Source: Acinetobacter courvalinii (GTDB lineage: Bacteria; Pseudomonadota; Gammaproteobacteria; Pseudomonadales; Moraxellaceae). Taken from it: 64,000 nt of DNA. Position numbers and translations under genes: made by a program. Below, one piece after another: positions 53,997 through 63,766 of the stretch. How positions within the stretch are numbered: position 1 is the stretch's first letter; each line of letters starts with the position of its first letter. The DNA lies in contig NZ_BMDA01000001.1 of NCBI RefSeq assembly GCF_014635545.1, forward strand, positions 2,000,739-2,064,738, written 5' to 3'. Below the pieces are notes generated by a model that had not been told where the DNA came from, made no database searches, and worked only from the letters and a program-made list of their open reading frames with translations.

Positions 53997-55118
53997 ATGC
54001 ATATTGCCATCATTGGTGCGGGTATTAGTGGCTTAATGTCAGCATTAGAACTCGCTGAACAAGGCTGCTCTGTCGATATTTTTGATCAACAACAAGCAGG
54101 TCAAGCTGCCTCATGGGCAGGTGGTGGTATTCTCTCCCCCATGTATCCATGGCGTTATGCGCCTGAAGTCAATCAACTGGCGCAATACGGAAAATCGCTG
54201 TACCAGACCTGGAATGAAAAGTTACTCCCCGTCACTGGCATTGATTTTCAAATCCACGATACCGGCATGCTGATCTTTGATCAGGAAGATTTCGAAACTG
54301 GCTTGAATTATGCCACCCGATACCATGAACCGATGCAGCAATGCGAGTTGCTCAATCGCTCCAGACTCGAACAGATTAACCCCCATATTTCCCAACAATT
54401 CCAGCAAGCTATCTACTTCCCGCAACTCTCCAATGTTCGCAATCCACGTTTATTACAATCATTAATTTGCTACTTAAAGCAACATGCATTGGTGCGTTTT
54501 TTTGAACATTGTCCTGTTGAAAAATTAATGATTCAGAATAAGAAAGTGCTCGGAATTGAAACCGAAGATGGCCGAAAATTTATGGCAGATCATGTGGTCA
54601 TCAGTTCTGGTGCATGGAGCCAGCAATGGGCCGAACAACTGCAATGCCATGTTCCTGTGCAACCAGTCCAAGGACAGATGCTGTTATTTAAAACCCCTGA
54701 AAACTGGTTACCGACCATGTGCATGAATCGGGTGATGTACCTGATTCCCCGTCAAGATGGACACATTGTATGTGGTTCAAGCATGGCAGATACAGGCTTT
54801 AGCACTGCGGTAGATGAACAGACCCAACAGGACATTCTTGCTGCCTGCTTAGAGATGGTTCCTGAGTTAGCGCAATTCCCCATTGTAAAACGTTGGGCTG
54901 GATTGCGTCCAAGCTCACCACAAGGGATTCCCTATATTGGTGCCATGCCTGAACTGGAAAACCTTTGGGCTAATTTTGGACATTTCCGTAACGGCTTATG
55001 CATGGGTTCTGGCTCAGCACGACTGTTACGCCAACTGCTGTTGGGTCAAGAGACAATTGTTGATCCTCAAGCCTATTCACCCTTGCGCTTAAAACAACAG
55101 AATTTAATGTCTTGCTAG
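53997..55118 (+). CDS. thiO: Glycine oxidase (thiamine synthesis)
   Basis: 373 residues, FAD enzyme of the DAO family. FAD site IAIIGAGISGLMSALELAEQ; AASWAGGGILSPMYPWRY is the ThiO/glycine oxidase mark; GLRPSSPQGIPYIGAMPE lies near the C-terminus. It oxidises glycine to iminoglycine, used for the thiazole ring of thiamine. Its last 15 bp overlap the 3' end of the convergent epimerase gene. Confidence 0.85.
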   Translation: MHIAIIGAGISGLMSALELAEQGCSVDIFDQQQAGQAASWAGGGILSPMYPWRYAPEVNQLAQYGKSLYQTWNEKLLPVTGIDFQIHDTGMLIFDQEDFETGLNYATRYHEPMQQCELLNRSRLEQINPHISQQFQQAIYFPQLSNVRNPRLLQSLICYLKQHALVRFFEHCPVEKLMIQNKKVLGIETEDGRKFMADHVVISSGAWSQQWAEQLQCHVPVQPVQGQMLLFKTPENWLPTMCMNRVMYLIPRQDGHIVCGSSMADTGFSTAVDEQTQQDILAACLEMVPELAQFPIVKRWAGLRPSSPQGIPYIGAMPELENLWANFGHFRNGLCMGSGSARLLRQLLLGQETIVDPQAYSPLRLKQQNLMSC

Positions 55119-56009
55119 AATTTCGGTCAAAGCTCCATTCAAATCCGGATATTGAAACTGGAAGCCGTGATCCAGCAAAGCCTTGGGAACCACATACTGT
55201 CCATTAAGGATCAGTTGTGATTGCTCGCCCAACAGCAAGGTAAACACACATTTGGGCAGGTTCATAAAAGGTTTGCGCTTTAAAATGTGGGCAGCCACTT
55301 GAGCAAACTGTTGTTGATTGACCCGATCAGGTGCAACCAGGTTATACACCTTTTGACGATGATCCGAATGCAGCAGAAAAAGGATGGCATTCAGTACATC
55401 CTGAATATGAATCCACACCACCGGTTGTTGTCCTGAAGCAATTTTGGCAATAGCATTTAACCGGATCGGCAACAGCATCTGCGGCAAAATTCCGCCTTGC
55501 CCGAAAACCACGCCTAAACGAATAATCTTGGTCTTTTGCTGGATAAATTTTAAAGCCGTTTGTTCCCATTTCTGGCACAACTCAGACATAAAAATCGTCT
55601 GTGGTGGCGTATTTTCATCACAAACAAGCTTCCATTGCTGTTGAGGATCAATCCCGTAATAACCAATCGCAGAACCGGAAATAATGCATGTCGGAAAAAT
55701 TTGCCGTTGTTCCAGCCATTGATACAACTGCTCAGTCATTGCCACACGGCTGTGTATCAGCTGCTGCTTACGTTGTTCCGTCCAGCGTTTTGCACCAATA
55801 TTTTCGCCCGCCAGATTAATCACATAATCAATGTGTTGTGTTTCAATTTGATCAAGATCAGTTACCCAACGCAGTGCTGAATGCGACGATACCCGATTGG
55901 GCTGGCGGGTCAGTGCAATGATCTGATAGTTCCGCTCTAACAAGAAAGGCAGCAAATACGAACCGATAAAACCGCTAGCGCCTGTAATTAAAACTGTCTG
56001 TTTCTGCAT
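55104..56009 (-). CDS. TIGR01777 family epimerase (YfcH-like)
   Basis: 301 residues, an extended SDR. NAD site VLITGASGFIGSYLLPFLLE; VINLAGENIGAKRWTEQRK and SGSAIGYYG are marks of the YfcH/SulA-like group; it ends with the DUF1731-type C-terminus (LLGEQSQLILNGQYVVPKAL). Reaction not established in the family. Start 56009 has GAGGA at 4 nt; an ATG at 56027 is less likely. Convergent overlap with thiO. Confidence 0.85.
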   Translation of the reverse strand: MQKQTVLITGASGFIGSYLLPFLLERNYQIIALTRQPNRVSSHSALRWVTDLDQIETQHIDYVINLAGENIGAKRWTEQRKQQLIHSRVAMTEQLYQWLEQRQIFPTCIISGSAIGYYGIDPQQQWKLVCDENTPPQTIFMSELCQKWEQTALKFIQQKTKIIRLGVVFGQGGILPQMLLPIRLNAIAKIASGQQPVVWIHIQDVLNAILFLLHSDHRQKVYNLVAPDRVNQQQFAQVAAHILKRKPFMNLPKCVFTLLLGEQSQLILNGQYVVPKALLDHGFQFQYPDLNGALTEILARH

Positions 56010-56094
56010 TACATCCTCATCCTGCATGATATTGATCAGATCAATGCCTAAGTCTTAGCAGAATAAAAGTGAATGACAAGTAAACTTTCTTTAA

Positions 56095-56541
56095 TTAGTG
56101 AAACATCTTTGTGGCCATTCTCTGTGCCTGCGGTCCATAAAACCAATAAGTAATGAGAAATAAAGGTAAGGCAATCACCAACCACATACCCAATACAGCA
56201 AGTAAAAATTGTGGCTGTTTTAAATAAAGCAGGAAGTTCTGCCAAATTTCAGGATCTTTACGCGCAAAAATATATAGCCCGAGTAACAGACCACATGCAT
56301 TGTACCCCCAAAAGATCAGACTAAAGCCAATGCTTAAGCGCTTTTTCTCTTGCGCATTGGGTGCACGGCGCTGTTGCTTGAGAAATTTAAACAAAACAAA
56401 GATAATCGCGATCAGATAAGGAATTGCAGTGAGTACCCCACCTAAGCTATTCGGTAGAATCGCGGCCAGCACACCGGCAATTAACGTCGAGGCCAAACAA
56501 ATAATAAAAAACCAGAGATAATACAAACGCAATGAAATCAT
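56095..56541 (-). CDS. ABZJ_00895 family membrane protein
   Basis: 148 residues with four hydrophobic helices (YLWFFIICLASTLIAGVLAA; GVLTAIPYLIAIIFVLFKFL; a third near residue 70-90; LLAVLGMWLVIALPLFLITY) and a basic loop between the second and third. This matches the Acinetobacter family ABZJ_00895 as far as I recall; function unknown. It supports the genus call. Confidence 0.7.
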   Translation of the reverse strand: MISLRLYYLWFFIICLASTLIAGVLAAILPNSLGGVLTAIPYLIAIIFVLFKFLKQQRRAPNAQEKKRLSIGFSLIFWGYNACGLLLGLYIFARKDPEIWQNFLLYLKQPQFLLAVLGMWLVIALPLFLITYWFYGPQAQRMATKMFH

Positions 56542-56647
56542 AAAGATAAACCTAATTAGACTGGCTTTAAGAAATAATTATAAATTTTTTTCACTTTTTT
56601 TTCATTTTTATGTCAACCAATCCTTAACCAGCAGCGTTATATAGGGT

Positions 56648-56807
56648 ACAAGGTCGCAGCAACCGATTGGACATTGCACGGCATCCGCAATGTTTTCGGT
56701 GACCTTTCATTATGACTCTCCATCTTTAACAATGGTTGTGTTAGCAGCCATAACCATTGAAAAAGATTTTGACCGACGATTTATCATCACTCGAATCGTC
56801 GGTTTTT
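56648..56807 (+). ncRNA. Candidate structured small RNA with terminator
   Basis: A non-coding stretch with three hairpins in a row on the + strand. First: GGTC (56652) pairs with GACC (56701), enclosing ACCGA/TCGGT and then ACATTGC/GCAATGT around ACGGCATCC. Second: CAATGGTT/AACCATTG (56730-56759). Third: ACCGACGATT/AATCGTCGGT (56772-56803) ending in a T run, a normal terminator. TATATA just before 56645 could be a -10 element. No rightward gene follows for 600 bp, so it is not an obvious leader. I do not recognise the RNA family. Confidence 0.5.
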
Positions 56808-56830
56808 ATTTGCCTGCGATTTGAGTTTGT

Positions 56831-57280
56831 TCAGGTATCGGCAACATACATATTGATCAACTCACCATCATCTTCGGTGACCTTCGTTAAAAATGTCCAG
56901 CCACATTTTTCATAGAAATCATTTAAATCTGTCACTAGATACAACTTTTTAAATCCAGCGTTTTTCATCTCTGTCCGAGCAAAATCTAATAGTTGTCTGG
57001 CAATATTCTGCTTTCGATAAGTCTCTTCAACAAATAAGGCACATAAATTTGGTGTCAGGTCTTTGCGGTCATGGAAGTCATTATCAATCACCCCTGCACC
57101 CGCAATAATGTGCCGCCTGTCATCCAGAATCACATACCATTGTGGAATGGCTTGTGACTGTTCAATCGAGGTCTGCATGCTGTCACGGTATGCTTCAACA
57201 GGAATCTCCCATTTCTGCGAAAACCAATTGGCAGCCTGATCCAAAAGCTTAGGATGATCGGCTAACTTCATTATCTTCAT
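56831..57280 (-). CDS. GNAT family N-acetyltransferase
   Basis: 149 residues. The acetyl-CoA site is LCALFVEETYRKQNIARQLL (R-x-x-N-I-A in place of Q/R-x-x-G-x-G/A), followed by FKKLYLVTDLNDFYEKCGW. The segment QWYVILDDRRHIIAGAGVID precedes it. Substrate unknown. Start 57280 chosen over a TTG at 57283; ATG 57271 is also possible. Confidence 0.8.
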   Translation of the reverse strand: MKIMKLADHPKLLDQAANWFSQKWEIPVEAYRDSMQTSIEQSQAIPQWYVILDDRRHIIAGAGVIDNDFHDRKDLTPNLCALFVEETYRKQNIARQLLDFARTEMKNAGFKKLYLVTDLNDFYEKCGWTFLTKVTEDDGELINMYVADT

Positions 57281-57441
57281 CAAGGTTTAATCAATCTCCG
57301 CTATTTTAGTTAAACTCATAAAATTTATTTGAGTAATCAAATCAGAAAGGACAACTTTACTCATTTACATAAAGCTTTAGCACGCTCATGCCAGTTCTGT
57401 CTAGAATGAATCAAGCACAATAAAGACCAAGGAATAGAATC

Positions 57442-57819
57442 ATGAATACTGTTGCCTATTTTGAAATTCAGTCATCCAATCCTCAACGCGACGTCCATTT
57501 TTACCAGTCTGCATTTGGCTGGCATTTTGAAAAAGTGGAAGGCCTGCCGATTGAATATTATCGCATTGAAACAGAGGGAATTCACGGCGGCTTACTACAA
57601 CGCCCAGTGGCGATTCCACCCACAGGATGCGGGACCAATGCCTTTACCTGCACCATAGAAGTCGAAAACTTTGATGAAACAGCAGCTAAAATTCTTAGCC
57701 TCGGCGGCATTGTGGCAATGGATAAATTCGCAATCCCGAATCGTTGCTGGCAGGGCTATTTTCTTGATCCTGACCACAATACCTTTGGTATTTGTGAAAT
57801 CGATGAAAATGCGCAATAA
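57442..57819 (+). CDS. VOC family protein (glyoxalase-like)
   Basis: 125 residues, two beta-alpha-beta-beta-beta units of the vicinal-oxygen-chelate fold: AYFEIQSSNPQRDVHFYQSA with FGWHFEKVEG, and FTCTIEVENFDETAAKILSL with YFLDPDHNTFGICE. It is of the CFP-30B type that often has no known reaction; metal residues are not complete. AAGGA stands 8 nt before the ATG. Confidence 0.8.
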   Translation: MNTVAYFEIQSSNPQRDVHFYQSAFGWHFEKVEGLPIEYYRIETEGIHGGLLQRPVAIPPTGCGTNAFTCTIEVENFDETAAKILSLGGIVAMDKFAIPNRCWQGYFLDPDHNTFGICEIDENAQ

Positions 57820-57848
57820 CTGATCAGGCTCAAGTGAAGTCAAAATGA

Positions 57849-58631
57849 TTATTTTCCCTTAAACTGCGGCGGACGTTTTTCTAACATGGCATGGACGCCC
57901 TCTTGTGCATCCTGCGATTCAAACAATGGCATCAGATAACTGTTCATCTTTTCAAAGGCCGCCGTCTGCCCTTGAGTTAGCGCATCGGTTGCAGAAGCTA
58001 ATAAAGCCTGTACCGCAAGTGGTGCGGAGAGGCAAATCTCTTTGGCAATTTCAATGGCTCGCTGCAACTGTTGACCATTTTCCACAATCTCAGAAATCAG
58101 ATTGAGTTGATCCGCCGTTTTCGCATCAAAAGTTTTGCCGGTTAATAAATAGGGCATGGCTTTTTGCCATCCCGCAGCCTGCACAAAGCGCACCGTTGCA
58201 CCTCCAAATGGCATGATGCCACGTAGCACTTCAAGCTGACCAAAGACGGTATTCTCGCTGGCAATGACCACATCGGCATTTAGCATCAACTCAACTCCTG
58301 CGGTATAACAAATTCCCTGTACTGCCACCACCACGGGTTTACTGCGATGCCGGCCCGCTGTTCCCCACGGGTTAATTTGTTGTTCAGCAAAATTAAAGAT
58401 GCCTTCAGATATCTTCGGTTGTAACTCAACCAGATCCAGGCCCGCTGTAAAATGGTCGCCATGCGCAAAAATTACCGCACACCGAAGTTCAGGATCATGC
58501 TCATATTCGGTTAACGCCAGTGACAAATCCTGAATCATATGACTATCAAAGGCATTCCGTTTTTCCACACGGTCCAGCCCAATCAACATAATCTGATCCG
58601 TCACTTCACGGCTTACTTTACCTAAGCTCAT
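57849..58631 (-). CDS. Enoyl-CoA hydratase/isomerase family (crotonase) protein
   Basis: 260 residues, crotonase fold. Oxyanion-hole segments HFTAGLDLVELQP and GICYTAGVELMLNADVVIAS; the catalytic-loop region reads FGQLEVLRGIMPFGGATVR with E in the usual place of one acid. A second acid at the normal position of hydratases is not evident, so an isomerase or other crotonase reaction is possible. Divergent from sbcD. Confidence 0.82.
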   Translation of the reverse strand: MSLGKVSREVTDQIMLIGLDRVEKRNAFDSHMIQDLSLALTEYEHDPELRCAVIFAHGDHFTAGLDLVELQPKISEGIFNFAEQQINPWGTAGRHRSKPVVVAVQGICYTAGVELMLNADVVIASENTVFGQLEVLRGIMPFGGATVRFVQAAGWQKAMPYLLTGKTFDAKTADQLNLISEIVENGQQLQRAIEIAKEICLSAPLAVQALLASATDALTQGQTAAFEKMNSYLMPLFESQDAQEGVHAMLEKRPPQFKGK

Positions 58632-58794
58632 CTTTATGCCTCATTTTTTGTTGCATGACTTTATCTTCAAACTAGAGCAACGTTTAAAAATGATCAAGCG
58701 CGATCATGTACTACTTTTCTGCTCAGCAAGATTCTCCTTTCCACTTAAATACGTGCTACCTTATTCTGGTTCAATTCTTTTTTTAGATTCATTT

Positions 58795-60045
58795 ATGACT
58801 GTGCGTTTTTTTCATACTTCTGACTGGCATTTGGGGCAATTCTTTTATAATCATTCCCGCCATTATGAACATGAACAATTTCTGGCATGGTTACTTGAGC
58901 AAATCAAACAGAAACAGCCGCATGCCTTGCTGATTGCGGGTGATATTTTTGATGTCATCAATCCGAGTTCTCAGGCACAAAAGCAGCTCTACCAGTTCCT
59001 TGCCGATGCGCATGAACTTGCACCGCATATGCAAACCCTCATGATTGCAGGCAATCACGATTCAGGCTACCGAATTGAACAGGTTGAACCCTTATTGGCC
59101 AAATATAATGCCAAAACGGTTGGCGTGATTCGCTGGAAGGAAGATAAAACGCTGGATCTGGAACGTTTAATTCTGCCGATTTATGATGAGCAAAAACAGA
59201 TTGTCGCGTGGTGTATTGCCTTGCCCTTCTTGCGTTCTGCCGAAATCACGGGGTTTAATGAATATACCACCAATAGCCAGAATGCTATTGCTTATCTACA
59301 CCAACAATTAATCGAAGAAGCCAAACGTCGTAAAACCGAGGATCAAGCGCTGATTCTGATGTCGCATGCACATATGCAAGGCGGGGAAACTTCTGATTCT
59401 GAACGCCCCATTATCATTGGCAATGAAGAAGCACTTTCGACCAGCCTGTTTGATGACAGCATCGATTATGTTGCGCTGGGTCATTTACATAAACCACAAA
59501 AGGTACAACATCCACATATCCGTTATAGCGGCTCTCCAATTCCACTGTCATTTAGTGAAATCAACTATAAGCATCAGATTGTTGAAGTCACCATTGATTC
59601 GACCCAACCAGAAAATAAGCTAAATTTTGAAGCATTGGCAATTCCGCGAAGTATTCAACTGCATAAAATTAAAGATGAACTCACAGCGGTCATGCAGCAG
59701 CTTAAAAACCTACCGAGTGGCCCCATCGAAAATATTGAGCATCGTGAATATGTCGATATCGAATATCATACCGCGATTCCCCCACAGCCGAATTTGCGCC
59801 AACAATTTGAAGATGCCTTGCCGAAGGATCGCTATCGTCTGGTACGTATTTCCAGACAATATTTATCCAATGAAAATAATGCTGAAACCAAGCAGAGCAT
59901 CAGCCTGGAACCACCGACACCAGAAAAATTATTCCAGCAGATCTGGGAGAAAAAGGGTTATCACGCCGATGATGACGTCACCAAAGATTTCTTAAGTCTG
60001 GTGAATGAAGCACAGAAAAAACTTGAAGATGATCAAAGTTCTTAA
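58795..60045 (+). CDS. sbcD: Nuclease SbcCD subunit D
   Basis: 416 residues, Mre11-type calcineurin-like nuclease. Metal motifs: FHTSDWHLG, IAGDIFDV, IAGNHDS, MSHAHMQGG and ALGHLHKPQ. With SbcC it cuts hairpins and protein-blocked DNA ends. The start is at 58795 (MTVRFFHTSDWHLG); 53 upstream codons in frame are not part of the family. Ends 9 bp before sbcC. Confidence 0.93.
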   Translation: MTVRFFHTSDWHLGQFFYNHSRHYEHEQFLAWLLEQIKQKQPHALLIAGDIFDVINPSSQAQKQLYQFLADAHELAPHMQTLMIAGNHDSGYRIEQVEPLLAKYNAKTVGVIRWKEDKTLDLERLILPIYDEQKQIVAWCIALPFLRSAEITGFNEYTTNSQNAIAYLHQQLIEEAKRRKTEDQALILMSHAHMQGGETSDSERPIIIGNEEALSTSLFDDSIDYVALGHLHKPQKVQHPHIRYSGSPIPLSFSEINYKHQIVEVTIDSTQPENKLNFEALAIPRSIQLHKIKDELTAVMQQLKNLPSGPIENIEHREYVDIEYHTAIPPQPNLRQQFEDALPKDRYRLVRISRQYLSNENNAETKQSISLEPPTPEKLFQQIWEKKGYHADDDVTKDFLSLVNEAQKKLEDDQSS

Positions 60046-60054
60046 GGATTTGCC

Positions 60055-63000
60055 ATGAAAATTTTATCGATTCGGCTAAAAAATCTGGCATCTCTTGCAG
60101 GCGAACACTTTATTGATTTTGAATGCGACCCTTTGGCCAATGCGGGACTGATCGCCGTTGTCGGCAAAACTGGGGCTGGTAAATCCACCATTTTAGATGC
60201 CATGTGTCTGGCCTTGTTTAATAAAATTCCCCGCCTTAAAGAAAGTGATGGCAAGCTTCTGGATGTGGATGGTTCGGAGCTACTGACCAACTCTCCCCTG
60301 ACCGTTTTACGTCGTGGTACAGGACACGGCTTTGCTGAACTGTGTTTTGTAGCACAAGACCAAAAACATTATCAGGCGCGTTGGGAAATTAAACGTGCTC
60401 GTGAAAATGCCAGTGGGAAACTGCAAAGTGTGCAGCGCTCGCTTAAATGTCTCACCGACGGTGTAGTAGTAGCAGACAAGACCAAAGCCGTCGAAAGCCA
60501 TATCCAGCAGATTACCCAACTCAGTTTTGAACAGTTTACCCGCGCCGTTTTACTGGCGCAGTCTGAGGTCACGGCATTTTTAAAAGCTCGTGATACCGAA
60601 CGGGGCGAATTGCTGGAGTATCTGACCAATTCCAGTATCTTTGCCAAAATTGGACAACTGGCCTTTGAAAAGACCCGAGAAATCACCAATCAGCGCAAAC
60701 AGCTGGAAAATGTTTTAGGCCATATCGAAATTCGTTCCGATGAGGAAGTTGCCGAATTACAGGCTCAGTTTCAACAGCTCCAACAACAAGTCCAGCAACT
60801 TGAGAACGAGCGAAACCAGCTTAAACAACAACAACAGTGGTTTGAGCAGCAACAAAAGCTTAAAAGTGAAGTTATCTTCAAACAACAGCAGCATGAGACG
60901 CAACTCAATGCCCATGCTGGATTAGCAACAGATCGCCAACTGCTCGAACAACTGGATATCTTTTCCGAGATTCGCCCTGTTGCTTTTCAACAGCAGCAAA
61001 TCCAAAAAACACTGCAACAACTTGAACCACAACTGCAGCAGAAACAGCAAGATTTTAGTCGCTTTACCTCAGCGTTTGAGCAGGAAAAAGTCCGCTATAC
61101 GCAAGCAGAAACGGCGCTACAACAGTTTCAGAATTTTGAGTTGCAACATCAAGATGAGTTGAATCAGGTTCGTAAATATGTGCAGGAACGGGACTATATT
61201 GCAGAAGATTATAAAAAGACCAAAAGCAGACTGGCACATGTTGAAACTCAGCAACAGCCTCTACTGCAACAGCAGCAACAGCTTGAGCAACATATTCAGA
61301 ATTTGAGTACACAACAGGCAACCTGTATTGAGCAATTACAGCACAGTGGCCACTTCTCGGTTTTGGATAAGGGTCTGCATGCCCATGTACAGCAGCTCGA
61401 ACAGTTTATTCAGCATTATCAAAAAGTTGAAAATACCCTTGGGAATATTCAACAGGCTCAGGTCAAACTTGAGCAAGATAAAAACCTAATTGCTCAATTG
61501 ATTACACAGTTTGGTAGCCCGCAGCAGATTGAGTCTAGGCTAGAACAAAAACAGGCACAAAAAGAGCAATTGTTGACTCAACTGAATCAACTGGATGTGA
61601 TTCAGCAAAAATTACAGCATCATTTTCAATTAAAAAATGAAGCCTCAGCACTCAAACAAACCCTGGGGGCACTGCAACACCAATCTCAACAGCTTGAGCA
61701 AAATACTCAAAAAGCGGAAAGTGAATTTCAGGCCGCAAAAAACGAACGGGAAAAATTACAACATATTCTGCAACAGCAACGCCTGTTACACGCAGAAAAT
61801 GTTGAACATTTACGTGCTGAACTGAAACAAGGTGAAGCCTGTCTGGTCTGTGGCAGTACCGAGCATCCCTATCGTGATGATGAAAGTCCAGTGTCTAAGG
61901 CCTTATTTGCATTACAACAACAGCAGGAACAACAGGCTTTACAGCAAGAACAGCAATGTTTTCAACAATGGCAGCATACACAGCAGCAATTTACCCAACT
62001 GCAATCCGAGCAAAAGCAGCAGCAAAATGCCTTACAACAGGCCCAGAACAAGCTAAACACGCAACAGCAAGAATTACAGCACTATTTGGCTCAAACCCAG
62101 ATCCAACTCGATTTGAATGTGGCGCAACCTGAACTTGAAGTTTACCTGCAAGGCTTAAGCACTCAATCTACACAGACAAAACAACAGCTTGAGCAGGAAT
62201 TACACCAGCTCAGCCAGGCCAGCAAACAGCAGCTTCATTTAAATCAGTCTATTCAAAATACGGCTTATCAACTTGAAAACGTACAGCAATTACAACAACA
62301 GATTCAGCATATTGTAGATTGTCTGGAAATCAATGAGAAAACACTTTGGCTGGAACAACCGCTAGCCCACTCACAACAAATTGTGCAGCGTTTAAAACAA
62401 CGCCTGCAACAGCTTGATCATGCGGATGGACTCAGCAAACAACAACAGCACAGCACTCAACAGCTCAATTTATTCATATCAAATCTGAATGGCTTGAATA
62501 CCCAACATGCTGAACTGACTGAGCAATTGCAGGACATTGCGAAAAAGGGTCAACAAAATAGTGAATCTGCCAATCAACTCATTCAGGCCATGGCCGGTTC
62601 AACCGAACTCAAAGCCAATGAATGGTTTCATCAGCATGATCAGCAACGACAGCAGGTGCAGCATCAATACCAGCAACTTAAACAGAATTTCGAACTGGCA
62701 CGACAAAACTTTGAGCAACACAAGAATGAACTGGAACAGCTCAAAGCCCAGCATCAGCACAATCAGCATGCATTGACTCAATGTAACAACGAAATTAATG
62801 CATGGCTGACGCAGCATACCCAGTTTGAAGAGCTGCAGCTGAGTCAGTTGCTGGCCATTTCGTCTACACAGGAACAGCAGATTCGCTTAACGCTGCAAAA
62901 TGCAGAGCGTGTTCTCAGCGAAGCTGCCTATGCGCTCAAAACTGCACAACAGCAATTAAACGAGCATCAACAACAACAGCCTGAGATCCAGCAGGAACAG

Positions 63001-63651
63001 CTGTCTGAGCTGATTCAGTTAAATCAGGACAAACTGCAACAGCAGCTTGAACAACGCGATCAATATAAAGTTCAGCTGGAACTGCATCAGCAAAATCTTG
63101 CCAAGCAAAAACAGTTTGCCGAGCAGATCCAGCAAATTCAGCAACAGGAGCATCGCTGGAATAAGATTTCGAGCCTGATTGGCGATTCTAAGGGCAAAGA
63201 TTTCCGTGATTTGGCCCAACAGTATAATCTGGATATTTTGCTGGAATATGCCAATCAGCAATTGGCAATGCTGTCACAGCGTTACACTCTAAAACGTCTG
63301 GATAACTCGCTCAGTCTGGCGATTATCGACCATGATATGGATGGCGAAATCCGTTCGGTGGCTTCACTCTCAGGTGGAGAATCTTTCCTCACCGCCCTCG
63401 CGATTTCCTTGGCGATAGCCAATATGGCCTCGGGTTCTATGAAAATCGAATCACTGTTTATTGATGAAGGTTTTGGGACGCTGGATGCGTCATCATTGCA
63501 CATGGTGATGAATGCGCTGGATCAATTGCAAAGCCAAGGTCGTAAAGTAATCTTAATTTCGCATATTCAGGAAATGCATGAACGGATTCCTGTACAGATT
63601 CAGGTTCAACCAGTTGGTTCAGGCTCGAGTCGGATTGAAGTAGTGGGCTAA
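60055..63651 (+). CDS. sbcC: Nuclease SbcCD subunit C (Rad50-like ATPase)
   Basis: 1198 residues, longer than E. coli SbcC (about 1050). Walker A GKTGAGKST (residues 38-46), a long coiled coil, zinc hook C596-L-V-C599, second coil, ABC signature LSGGESFL and Walker B SLFIDEGFGTLD near the end. The coil is exceptionally rich in glutamine, with many runs of three to five. With SbcD it forms the ATP-driven end-processing complex. AAGGA stands before the ATG. Confidence 0.93.
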   Translation: MKILSIRLKNLASLAGEHFIDFECDPLANAGLIAVVGKTGAGKSTILDAMCLALFNKIPRLKESDGKLLDVDGSELLTNSPLTVLRRGTGHGFAELCFVAQDQKHYQARWEIKRARENASGKLQSVQRSLKCLTDGVVVADKTKAVESHIQQITQLSFEQFTRAVLLAQSEVTAFLKARDTERGELLEYLTNSSIFAKIGQLAFEKTREITNQRKQLENVLGHIEIRSDEEVAELQAQFQQLQQQVQQLENERNQLKQQQQWFEQQQKLKSEVIFKQQQHETQLNAHAGLATDRQLLEQLDIFSEIRPVAFQQQQIQKTLQQLEPQLQQKQQDFSRFTSAFEQEKVRYTQAETALQQFQNFELQHQDELNQVRKYVQERDYIAEDYKKTKSRLAHVETQQQPLLQQQQQLEQHIQNLSTQQATCIEQLQHSGHFSVLDKGLHAHVQQLEQFIQHYQKVENTLGNIQQAQVKLEQDKNLIAQLITQFGSPQQIESRLEQKQAQKEQLLTQLNQLDVIQQKLQHHFQLKNEASALKQTLGALQHQSQQLEQNTQKAESEFQAAKNEREKLQHILQQQRLLHAENVEHLRAELKQGEACLVCGSTEHPYRDDESPVSKALFALQQQQEQQALQQEQQCFQQWQHTQQQFTQLQSEQKQQQNALQQAQNKLNTQQQELQHYLAQTQIQLDLNVAQPELEVYLQGLSTQSTQTKQQLEQELHQLSQASKQQLHLNQSIQNTAYQLENVQQLQQQIQHIVDCLEINEKTLWLEQPLAHSQQIVQRLKQRLQQLDHADGLSKQQQHSTQQLNLFISNLNGLNTQHAELTEQLQDIAKKGQQNSESANQLIQAMAGSTELKANEWFHQHDQQRQQVQHQYQQLKQNFELARQNFEQHKNELEQLKAQHQHNQHALTQCNNEINAWLTQHTQFEELQLSQLLAISSTQEQQIRLTLQNAERVLSEAAYALKTAQQQLNEHQQQQPEIQQEQLSELIQLNQDKLQQQLEQRDQYKVQLELHQQNLAKQKQFAEQIQQIQQQEHRWNKISSLIGDSKGKDFRDLAQQYNLDILLEYANQQLAMLSQRYTLKRLDNSLSLAIIDHDMDGEIRSVASLSGGESFLTALAISLAIANMASGSMKIESLFIDEGFGTLDASSLHMVMNALDQLQSQGRKVILISHIQEMHERIPVQIQVQPVGSGSSRIEVVG

Positions 63652-63699
63652 AACTGAAATATTACTTTCCTCCTAATGCTTTAGAAAGAAAGTTAATGG

Positions 63700-63733
63700 A
63701 CTTAACCTTTTACTAAATATAATAAGGTTAAGT
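63700..63733. terminator. Hairpin between sbcC and the Sel1 gene
   Basis: ACTTAACCTT pairs with AAGGTTAAGT (10 bp) between convergent genes; T runs are short. Confidence 0.5.
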
Positions 63734-63766
63734 TCAAATCAAACTTATTATCTTTCTGCTTCAAAA

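Noticed and set aside
60700-63170. CAA/CAG-rich stretch considered as a tandem DNA repeat
   Set aside because: The repeats are irregular and in frame; they are explained by glutamine-rich coiled-coil coding sequence of sbcC.
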